DNA of 64,000 bases from Salipiger sp. CCB-MM3 (GTDB lineage Bacteria; Pseudomonadota; Alphaproteobacteria; Rhodobacterales; Rhodobacteraceae): the NCBI RefSeq assembly GCF_001687105.1, contig NZ_CP014595.1, positions 930,001 to 994,000 on the forward strand, read 5' to 3'. The notes beneath the pieces were generated by a model. The model had not been told where the DNA came from. It saw only the letters and a list, made by a program, of their open reading frames with translations, and searched no databases. Position 1 is the stretch's first letter; each line of letters opens with the position of its first letter. Below are positions 52,865 to 62,690 of the stretch, one piece after another. Made by a program: the position numbers and the translations under genes.

Positions 52865-55006
52865 TCACTCCGCGGTCTCTTCCTTCTTCTCAGCAGAGAT
52901 CTCTTCGCCGGTCTCTTGGTCGACCATCTTCATGGCGAGGCGCACCTTGCCGCGATCGTCGAAGCCCAGAAGCTTCACGTAGACTTCCTGACCTTCCTTC
53001 AGCACATCCGACGGATGGTTCAGGCGGCGGTTCTCGATCTGGCTGACGTGCACGAGGCCGTCGCGCTTGCCGAAGAAGTTCACGAAGGCACCGAAATCGA
53101 CGATCTTCACGACCTTGCCTTTGTAGATCGAACCCTCTTCCGGCTCTGCCACGATCGAGTAGATCATGTCATAGGCCTTCTGGATGGCTTCACCGTTGGC
53201 CGAGGCGATCTTGATCACGCCATCGTCGTTGATGTCGACCTTGGCGCCCGACACTTCGACGATCTCGCGGATCACCTTGCCGCCCGAACCGATCACTTCA
53301 CGGATCTTGTCGGTCGGGATCTGCATGGTCTCGATGCGCGGCGCGTGAACCGAGAACTCTGCCGCTTCGGTCAGAGCCTTGGCCATCTCGCCGAGGATGT
53401 GCATCCGGCCTTCTTTCGCCTGCGACAAAGCCTGCTTCATGATCTCGGGAGTGATGCCCGCGACCTTGATGTCCATCTGCAGCGAGGTGATGCCGTTTTC
53501 GGTGCCTGCGACTTTGAAGTCCATGTCGCCGAGGTGGTCTTCGTCGCCGAGGATGTCGGTCAGAACCGCATACTCACCGTCGTCTTCCAGCACGAGGCCC
53601 ATGGCCACACCGGCCACCGGCGCCTTCAGCGGAACGCCTGCATCCATCATCGACAGCGAGCCGCCGCAGACGGAGGCCATCGAGGACGAGCCGTTGGATT
53701 CGGTGATCTCCGACACCACGCGAATGGTGTAGGGGAAGTCGGTCGGAGCGGGCAGCACGGCCTGCAGCGCGCGCCATGCCAGCTTGCCGTGGCCGATTTC
53801 ACGGCGACCCGGCGAGCCAACGCGGCCCACTTCACCAACCGAATACGGCGGGAAGTTGTAGTGCAGCAGGAAGTTGCTGCGGAAGTTGCCGTGCAGCGCG
53901 TCGATGATCTGCTCATCGTCGCCGGTGCCCAGCGTGGTCACGACCAGCGCCTGCGTTTCACCGCGGGTGAACAGCGACGAGCCGTGGGTCCGCGGCAGAA
54001 CGCCGGTTTCCGACACGATCGAGCGAACCTGATCGAGGGCACGACCGTCGATGCGACGCTTGTTCTTGACCACGTCCGAGCGCAGCACAACCGACTCGAG
54101 CTTCTTGATCGCCGAACCGAGGTTCGCGTCTTCAAGCTGCTCTTCGCTCAGTTCTGCCTTGATCGCTTCCTTGGCGGCCGACACGGCGGCGACGCGCGCC
54201 TGCTTATCGGTGATCGCGTAGGCTTCTTTCATCTTGGCTTCGCCAAGACCCTTCACCACGTCGAACAGCTCGGAGTAATCCGGTGCCTGGAAGTCGAAAG
54301 GCTCTTTCGCGGCGGATTCGGCCAGATCGATGATCAGGTCGACAACCGGCTGGATCTGCTCGTGCGCGAAGGTCACGGCGCCCAGCATCTCTTCTTCGGT
54401 CAGCTCGTAAGCTTCCGATTCCACCATCATCACGGCGTCTTTGGTGCCGGCGACGACGAGGTCGAGACGCTGCTCGGGGTTGTTGCGCAGCCCCTGCATG
54501 TCGTCGACGGTCGGGTTCAGCACGTATTCGCCATCGGTGTAACCGACGCGGCAGCCTGCGATCGGGCCCATGAAGGGCACGCCCGAGATGGTCAGCGCAG
54601 CCGAGGCAGCGATCATCGCAACGACATCAGGGTCGTTGACGAGGTCGTGCGACAGCACGGTGCACATCACCAGCACTTCATGCTTGAAGCCGGGGACGAA
54701 GAGCGGACGGATCGGACGGTCGATCAGGCGTGCGGTCAGCGTCTCTTTCTCGGTCGGACGCGCCTCGCGCTTGAAGAAGCCACCGGGCACCTTGCCCGCG
54801 GCGTAGTATTTTTCTTGGTAGTGAACGGTCAGCGGGAAGAAATCCTGACCCGGCTTCGGTTCCTTCGCGAAGGTCACGTTGGCCATGACCGAGGTCTCGC
54901 CGAGCGTCGCGATGACGGTGCCATCTGCCTGGCGGGCGACTTTCCCGGTCTCGAGGGTGAGGGTTTCCTCGCCCCACTGCATGGATTTCGTCGTTACGTT
55001 GAACAT
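52865..55006 (-). CDS. pnp: polynucleotide phosphorylase
   Basis: A 713-residue exoribonuclease: two RNase PH domains ([14 protein letters not shown] at the start; the second with [22 protein letters not shown]), an alpha-helical linker, a KH domain ([25 protein letters not shown]) and a C-terminal S1 domain ([33 protein letters not shown]). It degrades RNA 3' to 5' using phosphate. The ATG at 55006 gives the usual [12 protein letters not shown] start. Downstream of rpsO as in most proteobacteria. Confidence 0.97.
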   Translation of the reverse strand: MFNVTTKSMQWGEETLTLETGKVARQADGTVIATLGETSVMANVTFAKEPKPGQDFFPLTVHYQEKYYAAGKVPGGFFKREARPTEKETLTARLIDRPIRPLFVPGFKHEVLVMCTVLSHDLVNDPDVVAMIAASAALTISGVPFMGPIAGCRVGYTDGEYVLNPTVDDMQGLRNNPEQRLDLVVAGTKDAVMMVESEAYELTEEEMLGAVTFAHEQIQPVVDLIIDLAESAAKEPFDFQAPDYSELFDVVKGLGEAKMKEAYAITDKQARVAAVSAAKEAIKAELSEEQLEDANLGSAIKKLESVVLRSDVVKNKRRIDGRALDQVRSIVSETGVLPRTHGSSLFTRGETQALVVTTLGTGDDEQIIDALHGNFRSNFLLHYNFPPYSVGEVGRVGSPGRREIGHGKLAWRALQAVLPAPTDFPYTIRVVSEITESNGSSSMASVCGGSLSMMDAGVPLKAPVAGVAMGLVLEDDGEYAVLTDILGDEDHLGDMDFKVAGTENGITSLQMDIKVAGITPEIMKQALSQAKEGRMHILGEMAKALTEAAEFSVHAPRIETMQIPTDKIREVIGSGGKVIREIVEVSGAKVDINDDGVIKIASANGEAIQKAYDMIYSIVAEPEEGSIYKGKVVKIVDFGAFVNFFGKRDGLVHVSQIENRRLNHPSDVLKEGQEVYVKLLGFDDRGKVRLAMKMVDQETGEEISAEKKEETAE

Positions 55007-55022
55007 GTAGCGTATCCTGTAA

Positions 55023-55083
55023 GGGAGCACTCCCGGCCCTCCGGGTCTCCCGTTTGCATGGTGGCCCCATTGCCACCGCTCCC
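55023..55083 (-). promoter_or_regulatory. structured 5' leader of pnp
   Basis: An outer stem GGGAGC (55078-55083 on the minus strand) with GCTCCC (55023-55028) encloses two hairpins: CCCGG/CCGGG (55032-55045) and GTGGC/GCCAC (55061-55076). It ends about 17 bases before the ATG. In E. coli, pnp is autoregulated through RNase III cleavage of a 5' leader stem; a similar role here is inference. Confidence 0.5.
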
Positions 55084-55349
55084 TATCCTCTTGCATGTGC
55101 CCGGGAGCCAAAGGCGTCACGTCTCAGATGGGGGGCGCATACATGAGAATCCGGCTTTTGGGAAGCAATAAGCGCGGAGCCGCCCGGACGGGCCATTGCA
55201 GGCCGACGATGACCCGGCGGGCCGCATCGGGTTTTCCTGCGCGGGCGTCAGGGGTTCCGTGAAATCGCTTCTGCAAATGCCTGAGGTACGCCTTGCCGCG
55301 CGAAATGACGCGCGTCAGATGTGGATGCGCCCTGCCGGAAACGCAAAAC

Positions 55350-55370
55350 GCCCGCTCCAATGGAGCGGGC
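55350..55370 (-). terminator. stem-loop terminator after rpsO
   Basis: GCCCGCTCCA / TGGAGCGGGC nearly perfect palindrome, followed on the minus strand by GTTTTGC. Probably allows some read-through into pnp. Confidence 0.8.
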
Positions 55371-55396
55371 GCTGCGAATTCCGTATCCGGAGCGGA

Positions 55397-55666
55397 TCAG
55401 CGGCGGATGCCGAGGCGCTGGATCAGGGCGGTGTAACGCGCCTCTTCCTTGCCCTTCAGGTAGTCCAGCAGCTTGCGGCGCTGAGCCACGAGCTTCAGAA
55501 GGCCACGACGCGAGTGGTTGTCCTTCTTGTGGGTCTTGAAGTGCTCGGTCAGGGTCGAGATGCGGCTGGTGAGGATAGCAACCTGAACTTCGGGCGAACC
55601 GGTGTCGCCTTCTTTGGTTGCGAATTCCTTCATCAGGCGGTTCTTTTCTTCAACGGTGATCGACAT
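55397..55666 (-). CDS. rpsO: 30S ribosomal protein S15
   Basis: An 89-residue protein of exactly the S15 size, with [52 protein letters not shown]. It binds 16S rRNA early in 30S assembly. AAGGAGA precedes the ATG at 55666. Upstream of pnp in the same direction, the typical order. Confidence 0.98.
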   Translation of the reverse strand: MSITVEEKNRLMKEFATKEGDTGSPEVQVAILTSRISTLTEHFKTHKKDNHSRRGLLKLVAQRRKLLDYLKGKEEARYTALIQRLGIRR

Positions 55667-55815
55667 CGGGGTCTCCTTCAGGGTTAGAGGGATGGCACAA
55701 GCCGGGATGTCGTCCAGCAGGGCCCGTGGAGAAATCCGGCCCGCATGGCCGGATGCGGGCGTATAGGGCGATTCAGCGTAAAAGGAAAGCCCGAAGTTGC
55801 CGGGGCCGCTGTGGC

Positions 55816-56892
55816 TCACGTCCCCGCAAGATCGGGCGCGCCACCATTCAGCAGGGCGATACTGTCAAGCGTTGGGACAGCGTCGCTGGGCAGATGCGCA
55901 AGCACTTCGCCATCTACCACAAGCTCGGTCACCCCCGCCACCTCTGCGCTTTCACGAAGCTCCAACTCCGGCGCATCCGCATCCCCGCCCGCACCATCGT
56001 AGAAGACGATCAATTGATCTTGCGACGGATCGAAATCCACCAGTTCGGCCGCCGCCTCCCCGGCACTCCATTCGCCAAGGATAAAACCGTCCGCCCCGGC
56101 ACCGCCGCTCGCCAGATCGCCCGCGCCGATCCAGAGCGTGTCGCTGCCCGAGCCGCCGTTGAGAAAATCCGCATCGTCCTGATCGTGCCCCCCGGCATCC
56201 GCCTCGACCCCCGACAGCAGGTCGTCGCCCCAACCGCCAAACAGCGTATCGGCGCCGCTTCCACCGATCAGCGTGTCATCGCCCTCGCGCCCCAAAAGCG
56301 CGTCCTGCCCTGCGCCCCCTAGGAGCAGATCGGCGCCAAGCCCGCCCTGCGCCTCGTCATCGCCCGCGCCCCCGTCGAGCGCGCCGCCACCGTCATGGGC
56401 AAAGAGCAGATCATCCCCCTCCGCCCCGCGCAGCACATCGCTGCCTGCGTCGCCGTGCAGCGTGTCATTGCCCTCGCCCCCCAGCACCGTGTCGTTGCCA
56501 TCCCCGCCGAGCAGTTCGTCATCGCTGCCGCGCCCGTCGAGAAAATCCTCGCCCGCACCGCCGCCAAGAAGATCGGTCAGCGGCGTGCCAATCAGAATGT
56601 CCGCCCCGTCACTTCCCGCGTCGATACGGCCCGTCTCGATCTGGCTCGTCTCGATCTGGCCGGGATCACTCTGGCCCGTATCACTCTGCGCCGCGTTCCA
56701 ATCCGTGTCGAAACTGGCGCTGACTTGGTCGAGCAGGCTGGTGTCCAGCGGCACATCCTCCTCGCCCCCTTCTGCGGGCCCTGAGGCCGCGTCATCGCCG
56801 CCGCTCTCGTCCGCGCCCTCGCCGCCCGGCGACGCGAAGATTGCCAGCGAGCCCAACAGCGCCATGCCCATTAGTCCGGTCAGAAACAGCAT
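55816..56892 (-). CDS. hemolysin-type (RTX) calcium-binding repeat protein with N-terminal membrane anchor
   Basis: A 358-residue protein. The N-terminus ([21 protein letters not shown]) is a single hydrophobic segment, then an acidic Ser/Gly/Glu linker. Residues about 98-250 contain at least eight RTX nonapeptide-type units ([58 protein letters not shown]), which bind calcium and form a beta-roll. The C-terminal third is [20 protein letters not shown]. Unlike classical RTX exoproteins it has an N-terminal hydrophobic anchor. No type I secretion genes are adjacent. Function unknown. Confidence 0.83.
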   Translation of the reverse strand: MLFLTGLMGMALLGSLAIFASPGGEGADESGGDDAASGPAEGGEEDVPLDTSLLDQVSASFDTDWNAAQSDTGQSDPGQIETSQIETGRIDAGSDGADILIGTPLTDLLGGGAGEDFLDGRGSDDELLGGDGNDTVLGGEGNDTLHGDAGSDVLRGAEGDDLLFAHDGGGALDGGAGDDEAQGGLGADLLLGGAGQDALLGREGDDTLIGGSGADTLFGGWGDDLLSGVEADAGGHDQDDADFLNGGSGSDTLWIGAGDLASGGAGADGFILGEWSAGEAAAELVDFDPSQDQLIVFYDGAGGDADAPELELRESAEVAGVTELVVDGEVLAHLPSDAVPTLDSIALLNGGAPDLAGT

Positions 56893-56969
56893 CCCTTAGC
56901 TCCCAAGGCGAGAAGCCGGAAGTCTGAGTGACACCCCGCGCGGTAACCAAGCGCATTCGCCCGCGAAGG

Positions 56970-57482
56970 TTAACGCGAGCGCTGCCAAATTTGCGGCTGC
57001 TGGCTGTAGGACACGTAAAGCGGGTGACGCGGATGGCCGTCCTTGGTCAGCCCAAGCACATGCAGATCCCCCGAAAGCACCCCCGCGATCTCCGCCCCGC
57101 GTCCCAGATGCACGCCATGCACGCCCCAGCCCGCCAGCGTCAGCCCCGCCTCGGCGTGCCAGCGCAGCAATAGCGCGTCATTCTCCGCACCCACCGGGGC
57201 GGGCGCGCGGCGCAGATCGGCGGGTTTGGTGGCGCGATAGCCAAAGAGATTGGCGATCCGCATGCCGCCGAAGCCAAGCGCCTGCGCGCGGCGCTGGCAG
57301 CGTTCGATGGTGGGATCGTTCTGCCGTTCGTCGGCGGTGGAGGGGTTGAGCATGATCCACAGCAGCAGCCCGCCCGGATGCGCCGGGTCCCAGACCCGCT
57401 CGAGCCCATAGCGATAGGCCTCGCAGGGCGAGTAGAGCGCCCGCGAGCGCATGCCGTTCTCTTCGTGCCGCCGCTCGATCAT
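56970..57482 (-). CDS. DUF1643 domain protein
   Basis: A 170-residue protein with the DUF1643 pattern: RALYSPCEAYRYGLERVW, LLLWIMLNPSTADERQNDPTIERCQRRAQALGFGGMRIANLFGYRATKP, and LTLAGWGVHG. These proteins look like small nucleotide or base-modification-type folds, but no activity is established to my knowledge. An isolated gene; the neighbouring threonine dehydratase is divergent. Confidence 0.85.
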   Translation of the reverse strand: MIERRHEENGMRSRALYSPCEAYRYGLERVWDPAHPGGLLLWIMLNPSTADERQNDPTIERCQRRAQALGFGGMRIANLFGYRATKPADLRRAPAPVGAENDALLLRWHAEAGLTLAGWGVHGVHLGRGAEIAGVLSGDLHVLGLTKDGHPRHPLYVSYSQQPQIWQRSR

Positions 57483-57606
57483 GGCGCCCTTCTGGCGCGC
57501 TTGGCGGCGCGGGACAAGTCCCCGCCCGGCTCACCGGCGCCGTTGACTTGCTCCGCATCGCGGCTCAGGGTCCGCCAAAGACCGAGACAGCAAGGACATT
57601 CCCCAG

Positions 57607-58578
57607 ATGGACATCACCCGGATCGAAGCCGCCGCCGCGCGGCTCAAGGGCCACGCGCGCCGCACGCCGCTGCTTTCCTCCCCGTTTCTCGACGAGATCG
57701 CCGGGCGCCGCGTGCTGATAAAGGCCGAGTGCCTGCAGCACACCGGCAGCTTCAAGTTCCGCGGCGCGTGGTCGGCACTTTCGGCGCTCGATCCGGAGGT
57801 GCGTGCCAAAGGGGTGATCGCCTTTTCCTCGGGCAACCATGCGCAGGGCATCGCCGCCGCCGCCAAGGGGTTTGGCGTTCCGGCGGTGATCATCATGCCC
57901 GCTGACGCCCCCGCCGCCAAGGTCGCGGGCACCAAGGGGCTGGGCGCCGAGGTGGTACCCTATGACCGCGAGACCGAAGACCGCGACGCGCTTGGCGCGC
58001 AGCTCGCTGCCGAGCGCGGGCTGACGCTGGTCAAACCCTTCGACGAGCCCGAAGTGATCGCCGGACAAGGCACCTGCGGGCTGGAGATCGCCGAACAGGC
58101 CGCCGAGGCGGGCGTGACACAGGCCGACGTCATCGTCTGCTGCGGCGGCGGTGGTCTGACCTCGGGCATCGCGCTGGCGCTGGAGGCGAAGGCTCCCGGC
58201 CTGCGCGTGCGCCCCGCCGAGCCCGAGGGCTTTGACGACGTGAAGCGCTCGCTGGAGGCGGGCGCGATCCAGCGCAACGCCGCCATGGGGGGCAACATCT
58301 GCGATGCAATCGTCACGCCGCAGCCCGGCGATCTCACCTTCCCGATCATCAACCGGCTCTGCGGCCCCGGGCTGGCGGTGAGCGAGGAAGAGGCGCTGAA
58401 GGCGATGCAACTTGCCGTGCGCCACCTCAAAATCGTCGCCGAGCCGGGTGGCGCGGTGGCGCTGGCCTCGGCGCTCTTCCGCCCTGGGCAGATCGAAGGC
58501 GACGCGGTGATCTGCACCGTCTCGGGCGGCAATGTCGATCCGGCGATCCTCGCCCGCGCCCTTGCGCTGGACATCTGA
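57607..58578 (+). CDS. threonine/serine dehydratase-like PLP enzyme
   Basis: A 323-residue fold-type II PLP enzyme. The Schiff-base lysine is Lys50 in TGSFKFRGA, the PLP phosphate loop is CCGGGGLTSG, and FSSGNHAQGIAAAAK is the substrate-carboxylate motif. It lacks the C-terminal ACT-like domains of biosynthetic IlvA, matching catabolic TdcB, serine racemase or hydroxyaspartate dehydratase sizes. Exact substrate undecided. Start at ATG 57607. Confidence 0.87.
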   Translation: MDITRIEAAAARLKGHARRTPLLSSPFLDEIAGRRVLIKAECLQHTGSFKFRGAWSALSALDPEVRAKGVIAFSSGNHAQGIAAAAKGFGVPAVIIMPADAPAAKVAGTKGLGAEVVPYDRETEDRDALGAQLAAERGLTLVKPFDEPEVIAGQGTCGLEIAEQAAEAGVTQADVIVCCGGGGLTSGIALALEAKAPGLRVRPAEPEGFDDVKRSLEAGAIQRNAAMGGNICDAIVTPQPGDLTFPIINRLCGPGLAVSEEEALKAMQLAVRHLKIVAEPGGAVALASALFRPGQIEGDAVICTVSGGNVDPAILARALALDI

Positions 58579-58613
58579 CGCGAAAGAGGCGCGGCCCTCC
58601 CCGGACCGCGCCC

Positions 58614-58663
58614 CTTCTTCTCTTTCCAAATACGCCGGGGAGCGCGAGGGGCTGGCCCCTCGC
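58614..58663 (+). repeat. 3'-UTR structured repeat, copy F (one-hairpin form)
   Basis: CTTCTTCTCTTT, then CCAAATACGCCGGGGAG, and a stem GCGAGGGGC / GCCCCTCGC. It lies 36 bases past the preceding stop, the farthest of the six copies. The AAATACGCC box matches copy D. Confidence 0.82.
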
Positions 58664-58696
58664 TATCTTCCAGACCTGCGCATCAATCCAATGCGT

Positions 58697-58897
58697 TCAG
58701 CCGTCGATCCGCCGCGCCTCGTCGAGCAGCATCACCGGAATGCCCTCGCGGATCGGGAAGGCCAGCGCAGCGTTCTTGCTGATCAGCTCCTGCTGCTCGG
58801 CGTCATATTCCAGCACCCCATGGGTGACCGGGCAGACCAGCGCCTCAAGCATGCGGCGGTCGAAGACAAAGGTCTCTTCGGCGGAAGCTTCACTCAT
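58697..58897 (-). CDS. Trm112-like (UPF0434) protein
   Basis: A 66-residue Trm112-family protein: [51 protein letters not shown]. Trm112 proteins bind and activate methyltransferases in eukaryotes; bacterial roles are largely untested. It overlaps the LON-domain gene by 4 bases, as last gene of a three-gene cluster. Confidence 0.92.
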   Translation of the reverse strand: MSEASAEETFVFDRRMLEALVCPVTHGVLEYDAEQQELISKNAALAFPIREGIPVMLLDEARRIDG

Positions 58898-59538
58898 TGA
58901 ATCAGGTCCTCTTCACCGCCACGCAGGGCGAATTCGATCAGGGTCACAAGCGTTTCGCGGCGCGACGCCAGTCGCGGCGCCTCAAGCAGCGCCTGCTTTT
59001 CCTCGGGCACGAAATCCAGCAGCATCGACAGCGAATTGATCAGCAACTCGTCTTCCGCTTCCTTGAGCGTATCCCAATCCGCCGACAGGCCGCGCGCTTC
59101 GAAATAGCGGTCGAGCAGACGCAGGAAAGCACCGCGATCAAAGCTGTCATCGCTGTCGGCATGGGCGTCGAGATCATGCTCGAACCCGTTCCAGTCCACC
59201 TCGCAGCGGCGATAGGGCGTGAACCCTTCCACCTCTTTCTGGATGCGGAAGCGCGACAGGCCCGACAGGGTGATCATGTAGCGCCCGTCCTCGGTCTCCG
59301 AGAACTGCGTGATCCGCCCGGCGCAGCCGATGCGCTGCAGCGCGGGCGTTTCGCTTTCGTCGTGGCCCAGCGGCTGCACCATGCCAATCAGGCGTGTGTC
59401 GGTCTTCAGCGCGTCATCCAGCATCGCCAGATAACGCGGCTCGAAGATGTGCAGCGGCAGGCGCGAGCGCGGCAGCAGCAGGGCACCGGGAAGCGGGAAA
59501 ACCGGGATCATCCCCGGGAGATCAGTTCGTCTCACCAT
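58894..59538 (-). CDS. LON substrate-binding domain protein
   Basis: A 214-residue protein equal to the N-terminal substrate-binding domain of Lon protease without the ATPase and protease parts: [34 protein letters not shown], then [32 protein letters not shown]. Function unproven; probably protein-quality-related. Between the CnoX-like and Trm112-like genes. Confidence 0.92.
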   Translation of the reverse strand: MVRRTDLPGMIPVFPLPGALLLPRSRLPLHIFEPRYLAMLDDALKTDTRLIGMVQPLGHDESETPALQRIGCAGRITQFSETEDGRYMITLSGLSRFRIQKEVEGFTPYRRCEVDWNGFEHDLDAHADSDDSFDRGAFLRLLDRYFEARGLSADWDTLKEAEDELLINSLSMLLDFVPEEKQALLEAPRLASRRETLVTLIEFALRGGEEDLIQ

Positions 59539-59565
59539 GACCTGCGAGCTAGAGCGCCGCGGCGC

Positions 59566-60477
59566 TCAGGCAAATATCATCGAGCTAAGTTTACGGCGCC
59601 CGTTGAGAACAACCGGATCGTTCGGCTTCAGCGCCTCGAAGATGGTGAAAAGCTGCGCCTTGGCGGCGCCGTCGTTCCACTCGCGGTCGCGGCGGAAAAG
59701 CTCCAGCAACTGGGTCACCGCGTCTTCGGTCTCGCCATGGGCATAGAGCGCCTGCGCCAGATCGAAACGGGCTTGCAGGTCCGCCGGGTCGGCCTCGACT
59801 TTCGCGGTCAGTTCGGCGACCGGGCCGGCGTTGCTGGCCTGTTTGGCAAGCTCGATCTTGGCATGAGCTGCTTCCAGCTCAGGCGCTTTGGAGATCTCGA
59901 CCGGCGCGCCGTTGAGCACGGCTTCGGCCTGATCGAGGTCATCGAGCGCGAGATAGCAGGACACCAGACCGGCATAGGCCTTGGCGTTCTGCGGGTCTTC
60001 TTCGAGGATCGCGGCAAAGACCTGCGCGGCGTCGGCAGCGGCGCCCTGCTCCAGCATCTCTTCTGCGGTGGCGATCGCTTCATCGAGCCCGCCCGACGCA
60101 TCACCGCCCGAGGCCTGCACCACGCGGTCGATGAAGCTTTTCAGTTCCGACGGCGGCAGCGCGCCCTGAAAGCCGTCGATCGGCTGGCCCTTGTAGAAGG
60201 CATAGACGGTGGGGATCGACTGGATGCGCAGCTGACCGGCGATCATCTGCGCCTCGTCGACGTTGACCTTGGCCATCTTCACCGCGCCCTTGGCCTCGGT
60301 GACGGCGGCTTCCAGCGCCGGTCCAAGCTGCTTGCACGGGCCGCACCAGGGCGCCCAGAAATCCACGATCACCGGCACTTCCTGCGAGGCGTCGATCACC
60401 TCTGCCATGAAGTCGGCTTCGCTGACGTCCTTGATGAGATCGGCCTTGGGGGCCTCGGTCTTGCCCAGTTCCAGCAT
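59566..60477 (-). CDS. thioredoxin-TPR protein (CnoX/YbbN-like) with intact CxxC
   Basis: A 303-residue protein with an N-terminal thioredoxin domain (residues 20-125) and a C-terminal TPR-like region (AEEMLEQGAAADAAQVFAAILEEDPQNAKAYAGLVSCYLALDD). The active site is WAPWCGPCKQL (Cys45, Cys48), intact, unlike E. coli YbbN, in which the first cysteine is replaced. YbbN/CnoX proteins are redox chaperones cooperating with DnaK and GroEL. Confidence 0.9.
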   Translation of the reverse strand: MLELGKTEAPKADLIKDVSEADFMAEVIDASQEVPVIVDFWAPWCGPCKQLGPALEAAVTEAKGAVKMAKVNVDEAQMIAGQLRIQSIPTVYAFYKGQPIDGFQGALPPSELKSFIDRVVQASGGDASGGLDEAIATAEEMLEQGAAADAAQVFAAILEEDPQNAKAYAGLVSCYLALDDLDQAEAVLNGAPVEISKAPELEAAHAKIELAKQASNAGPVAELTAKVEADPADLQARFDLAQALYAHGETEDAVTQLLELFRRDREWNDGAAKAQLFTIFEALKPNDPVVLNGRRKLSSMIFA

Positions 60478-60568
60478 GCTGTGTCCTCCGCTGCGGCGGT
60501 TTGCTTGGCGTGTTACATGGCGCAGGCGGGGGCGCGATGCAAGGGCGCGGCCCCCTGCCCGCCGCCGC

Positions 60569-61255
60569 TCAGGCGTGGCGGGTCAGCTCTGCCCAGATCG
60601 GAAGATGGTCCGAGGCGCGCCGCGCAGCGCCCGACTGTTCGACCCCGGCGGCATGCAGCGTCAGGCTGCTGCCATAGGCCACGCCATCAAGCGCGACGAA
60701 GGGTCGCGAGGCGTGATAGCTGCGGCCCGGCAGGGTGAGTGTGAAGTCGCGCTCCCACGGCTCATAGCCGCGCACGTCCGACCATTCGTTGAAATCGCCG
60801 AAGATGGCCGCCTCGGCGCGCAGATCGCCCAAGTGATCCCGGATTTCCGACATCTGCTTGAGCCGGTAGCGGCGCAGCAACCCAAGGTGAGCGCCCACGA
60901 CATTCACCCCCTCGACCCGCGCCATGACCGCGCCGCGTGGCTCCAGCCCGGGCAGTTCGATGCGCGCGGTCTGGGTGACCTCGAGCCCCCTGCGCACAAA
61001 GATCGCATTGCCGTGCCAGCCGAGGCTGACCTCGTTGCGTGCCAGCGGCACAACCTCATAGTCGGTCTCTTGCGCGATCAGAAAGCGCGGGATTGCAGCG
61101 GGGCGCGGACCAAGCCGCAGATCGGCCTCCTGCAGCACCACGACGTCGGCGTCGATCTGCCCCAAAACCTGCAGGATGCGCGCCGGATCGCGGCGGCGGT
61201 CGATCCCCATGGCCTTGCGGATGTTGTAGCTTGCGATCTTCAGCGGGGCACTCAT
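60569..61255 (-). CDS. endonuclease/exonuclease/phosphatase (EEP) family protein, YbhP-like
   Basis: A 228-residue EEP-fold hydrolase: KIASYNIRKAMG at the N-terminus, VVVLQEADLR (metal Glu), GAHLGLLRRYRLKQM, IFGDFNEW (catalytic Asp/Asn) and ASDHLPIWAEL (catalytic Asp/His). It lies 11 bases after the cardiolipin synthase gene, like ybhP-clsB in E. coli. A role in lipid or nucleic acid phosphodiesters is possible. Confidence 0.88.
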   Translation of the reverse strand: MSAPLKIASYNIRKAMGIDRRRDPARILQVLGQIDADVVVLQEADLRLGPRPAAIPRFLIAQETDYEVVPLARNEVSLGWHGNAIFVRRGLEVTQTARIELPGLEPRGAVMARVEGVNVVGAHLGLLRRYRLKQMSEIRDHLGDLRAEAAIFGDFNEWSDVRGYEPWERDFTLTLPGRSYHASRPFVALDGVAYGSSLTLHAAGVEQSGAARRASDHLPIWAELTRHA

Positions 61256-61266
61256 ACGGGTCTTCC

Positions 61267-62685
61267 TCAGAGGATTGGCGCCAGCAGCCGGGCGAACGGC
61301 GCGGCCAGACGGATCCAGCGCGGGTGTTCGCTCAGCGGCTTCTCCATGATGTAGGCGCTGGTGAAATCAGCCTCCAGCATCTTTGCCACCCGCTGCGCGA
61401 AACCCCGGTCAAAAATCAGTGCCATTGTCTCGAAATTGAGCCGGAACGAGCGGTTATCCAGATTGGCCGACCCGACGGCCGCGAAATCATCGTCCACGAG
61501 CACCACCTTTTGGTGCACGAAGCCGCCCTTGTAGCGCAGCACATCGACACCCGCGGCGCGCACCTCGTCGAAAAACGCGTGTGCGGCCAGCCACGGCAGG
61601 TAGTGGTCGATGCTGTCGGGCACCAGCACCTTCACGTCGCAGCCGCGCAGCGCGGCGCAGACCAGCGCCGAGAGCACATCTTGGTCCGGCACGAAATAGG
61701 GCGAGGCGATCCACACCCGCTCGCGCGCTTCGGCCATGGCGGAGATGAAGAACATCGCGCCGGTGTCCATGTCGTCGGCGGGTCCGGTGGGCAGCACCAG
61801 CCCGGTCAGATCCTCGGGCGCGCGGTCGGGGTGCCAATTGAGCTCTTCGCCGATGCTTTCCAGCGTGGCCCAGTGCCAGTCTTCGGCAAAGACCAGTTGC
61901 AACTGCGCCACCATCGGCCCGCGCAGGTGCAGATGCGTGTCGCGCCACGGCCCGAACGAGGGGTTCTTGCCAAGGTAGTCGTCCTTGACGTTGTGACCGC
62001 CGATAAACCCCTCGTGGCCGTCGATGATCACCGTTTTGCGGTGGTTGCGGAAGTTGATCTGAAAGCGCGAGGTGGGCCCCGGCGCATTCTTTGGATCGAC
62101 CACCTGCACCCCCGCTTCGCGCAGCCGCGTCAGATAGCCGCCGGGCAGACCGTAGCTGCCGACACCGTCGAAGATCAGCCGCACCGAAACACCACGCTGC
62201 GCGGCGGCGATCATGTGGTCGGCCAGCTCATCCCCCAGATCATCGTCGGCAATCGTGTAGAATTGCACCAAAAGGTAGTTATGCGCCCGGTCCATGGCGG
62301 CAAAGACAGCGTCGAAGGTCTCGGCGCCATCGACCAGCAGATCTGCCGAGTTGCCCCCGACCACGGGCATCGCCGCCAGCTTCTCGAAAGAATGGTAGCG
62401 GGCCGGATCGCTGTTGTCGGGCGGATAATGCGCACAGAAGGCATCGAGCTCGCGGCGCACCCTGCGGCTGCTGCGACGGGTGATGCGGTAGCCGCGGAGT
62501 TTGTGCTGGCCGAAAAAGAGATAGGACGGCAGGGCGAACCACGGTGCCGCCAGCAGGAAGACGGTCCAAGCCGCTGCGCCCTGCGGCGTGCGCGCCGTCG
62601 AGACCGCGCGCCAGACGGCGTAGGCCACCGCCAGCGGCAGGAGCACCGCCAGAAAGACGGCAAAAATCGTGGTGTTGGAGCCCAT
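61267..62685 (-). CDS. cls: cardiolipin synthase (phospholipase D family)
   Basis: A 472-residue membrane enzyme making cardiolipin. Two N-terminal transmembrane segments (about 4-25 and 36-55), then two HKD motifs: HRKTVIIDGHEGFIGGHNV and HQKVVLVDDDFAAVGSANLDNRS. A GGAGAG ribosome site precedes the ATG but lies in a predicted hairpin (62691-62715). Co-directional with the EEP gene. Confidence 0.94.
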   Translation of the reverse strand: MGSNTTIFAVFLAVLLPLAVAYAVWRAVSTARTPQGAAAWTVFLLAAPWFALPSYLFFGQHKLRGYRITRRSSRRVRRELDAFCAHYPPDNSDPARYHSFEKLAAMPVVGGNSADLLVDGAETFDAVFAAMDRAHNYLLVQFYTIADDDLGDELADHMIAAAQRGVSVRLIFDGVGSYGLPGGYLTRLREAGVQVVDPKNAPGPTSRFQINFRNHRKTVIIDGHEGFIGGHNVKDDYLGKNPSFGPWRDTHLHLRGPMVAQLQLVFAEDWHWATLESIGEELNWHPDRAPEDLTGLVLPTGPADDMDTGAMFFISAMAEARERVWIASPYFVPDQDVLSALVCAALRGCDVKVLVPDSIDHYLPWLAAHAFFDEVRAAGVDVLRYKGGFVHQKVVLVDDDFAAVGSANLDNRSFRLNFETMALIFDRGFAQRVAKMLEADFTSAYIMEKPLSEHPRWIRLAAPFARLLAPIL

Positions 62686-62690
62686 GCGCG

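Larger units (their letters stand above)
55007..55396 (-). other. 390-base rpsO-pnp intergenic region
   Basis: Holds the rpsO terminator (55350-55370), an unremarkable middle part, and the structured pnp leader next to the pnp start. No gene is seen. The pnp promoter should lie around 55100-55300. Confidence 0.45.
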
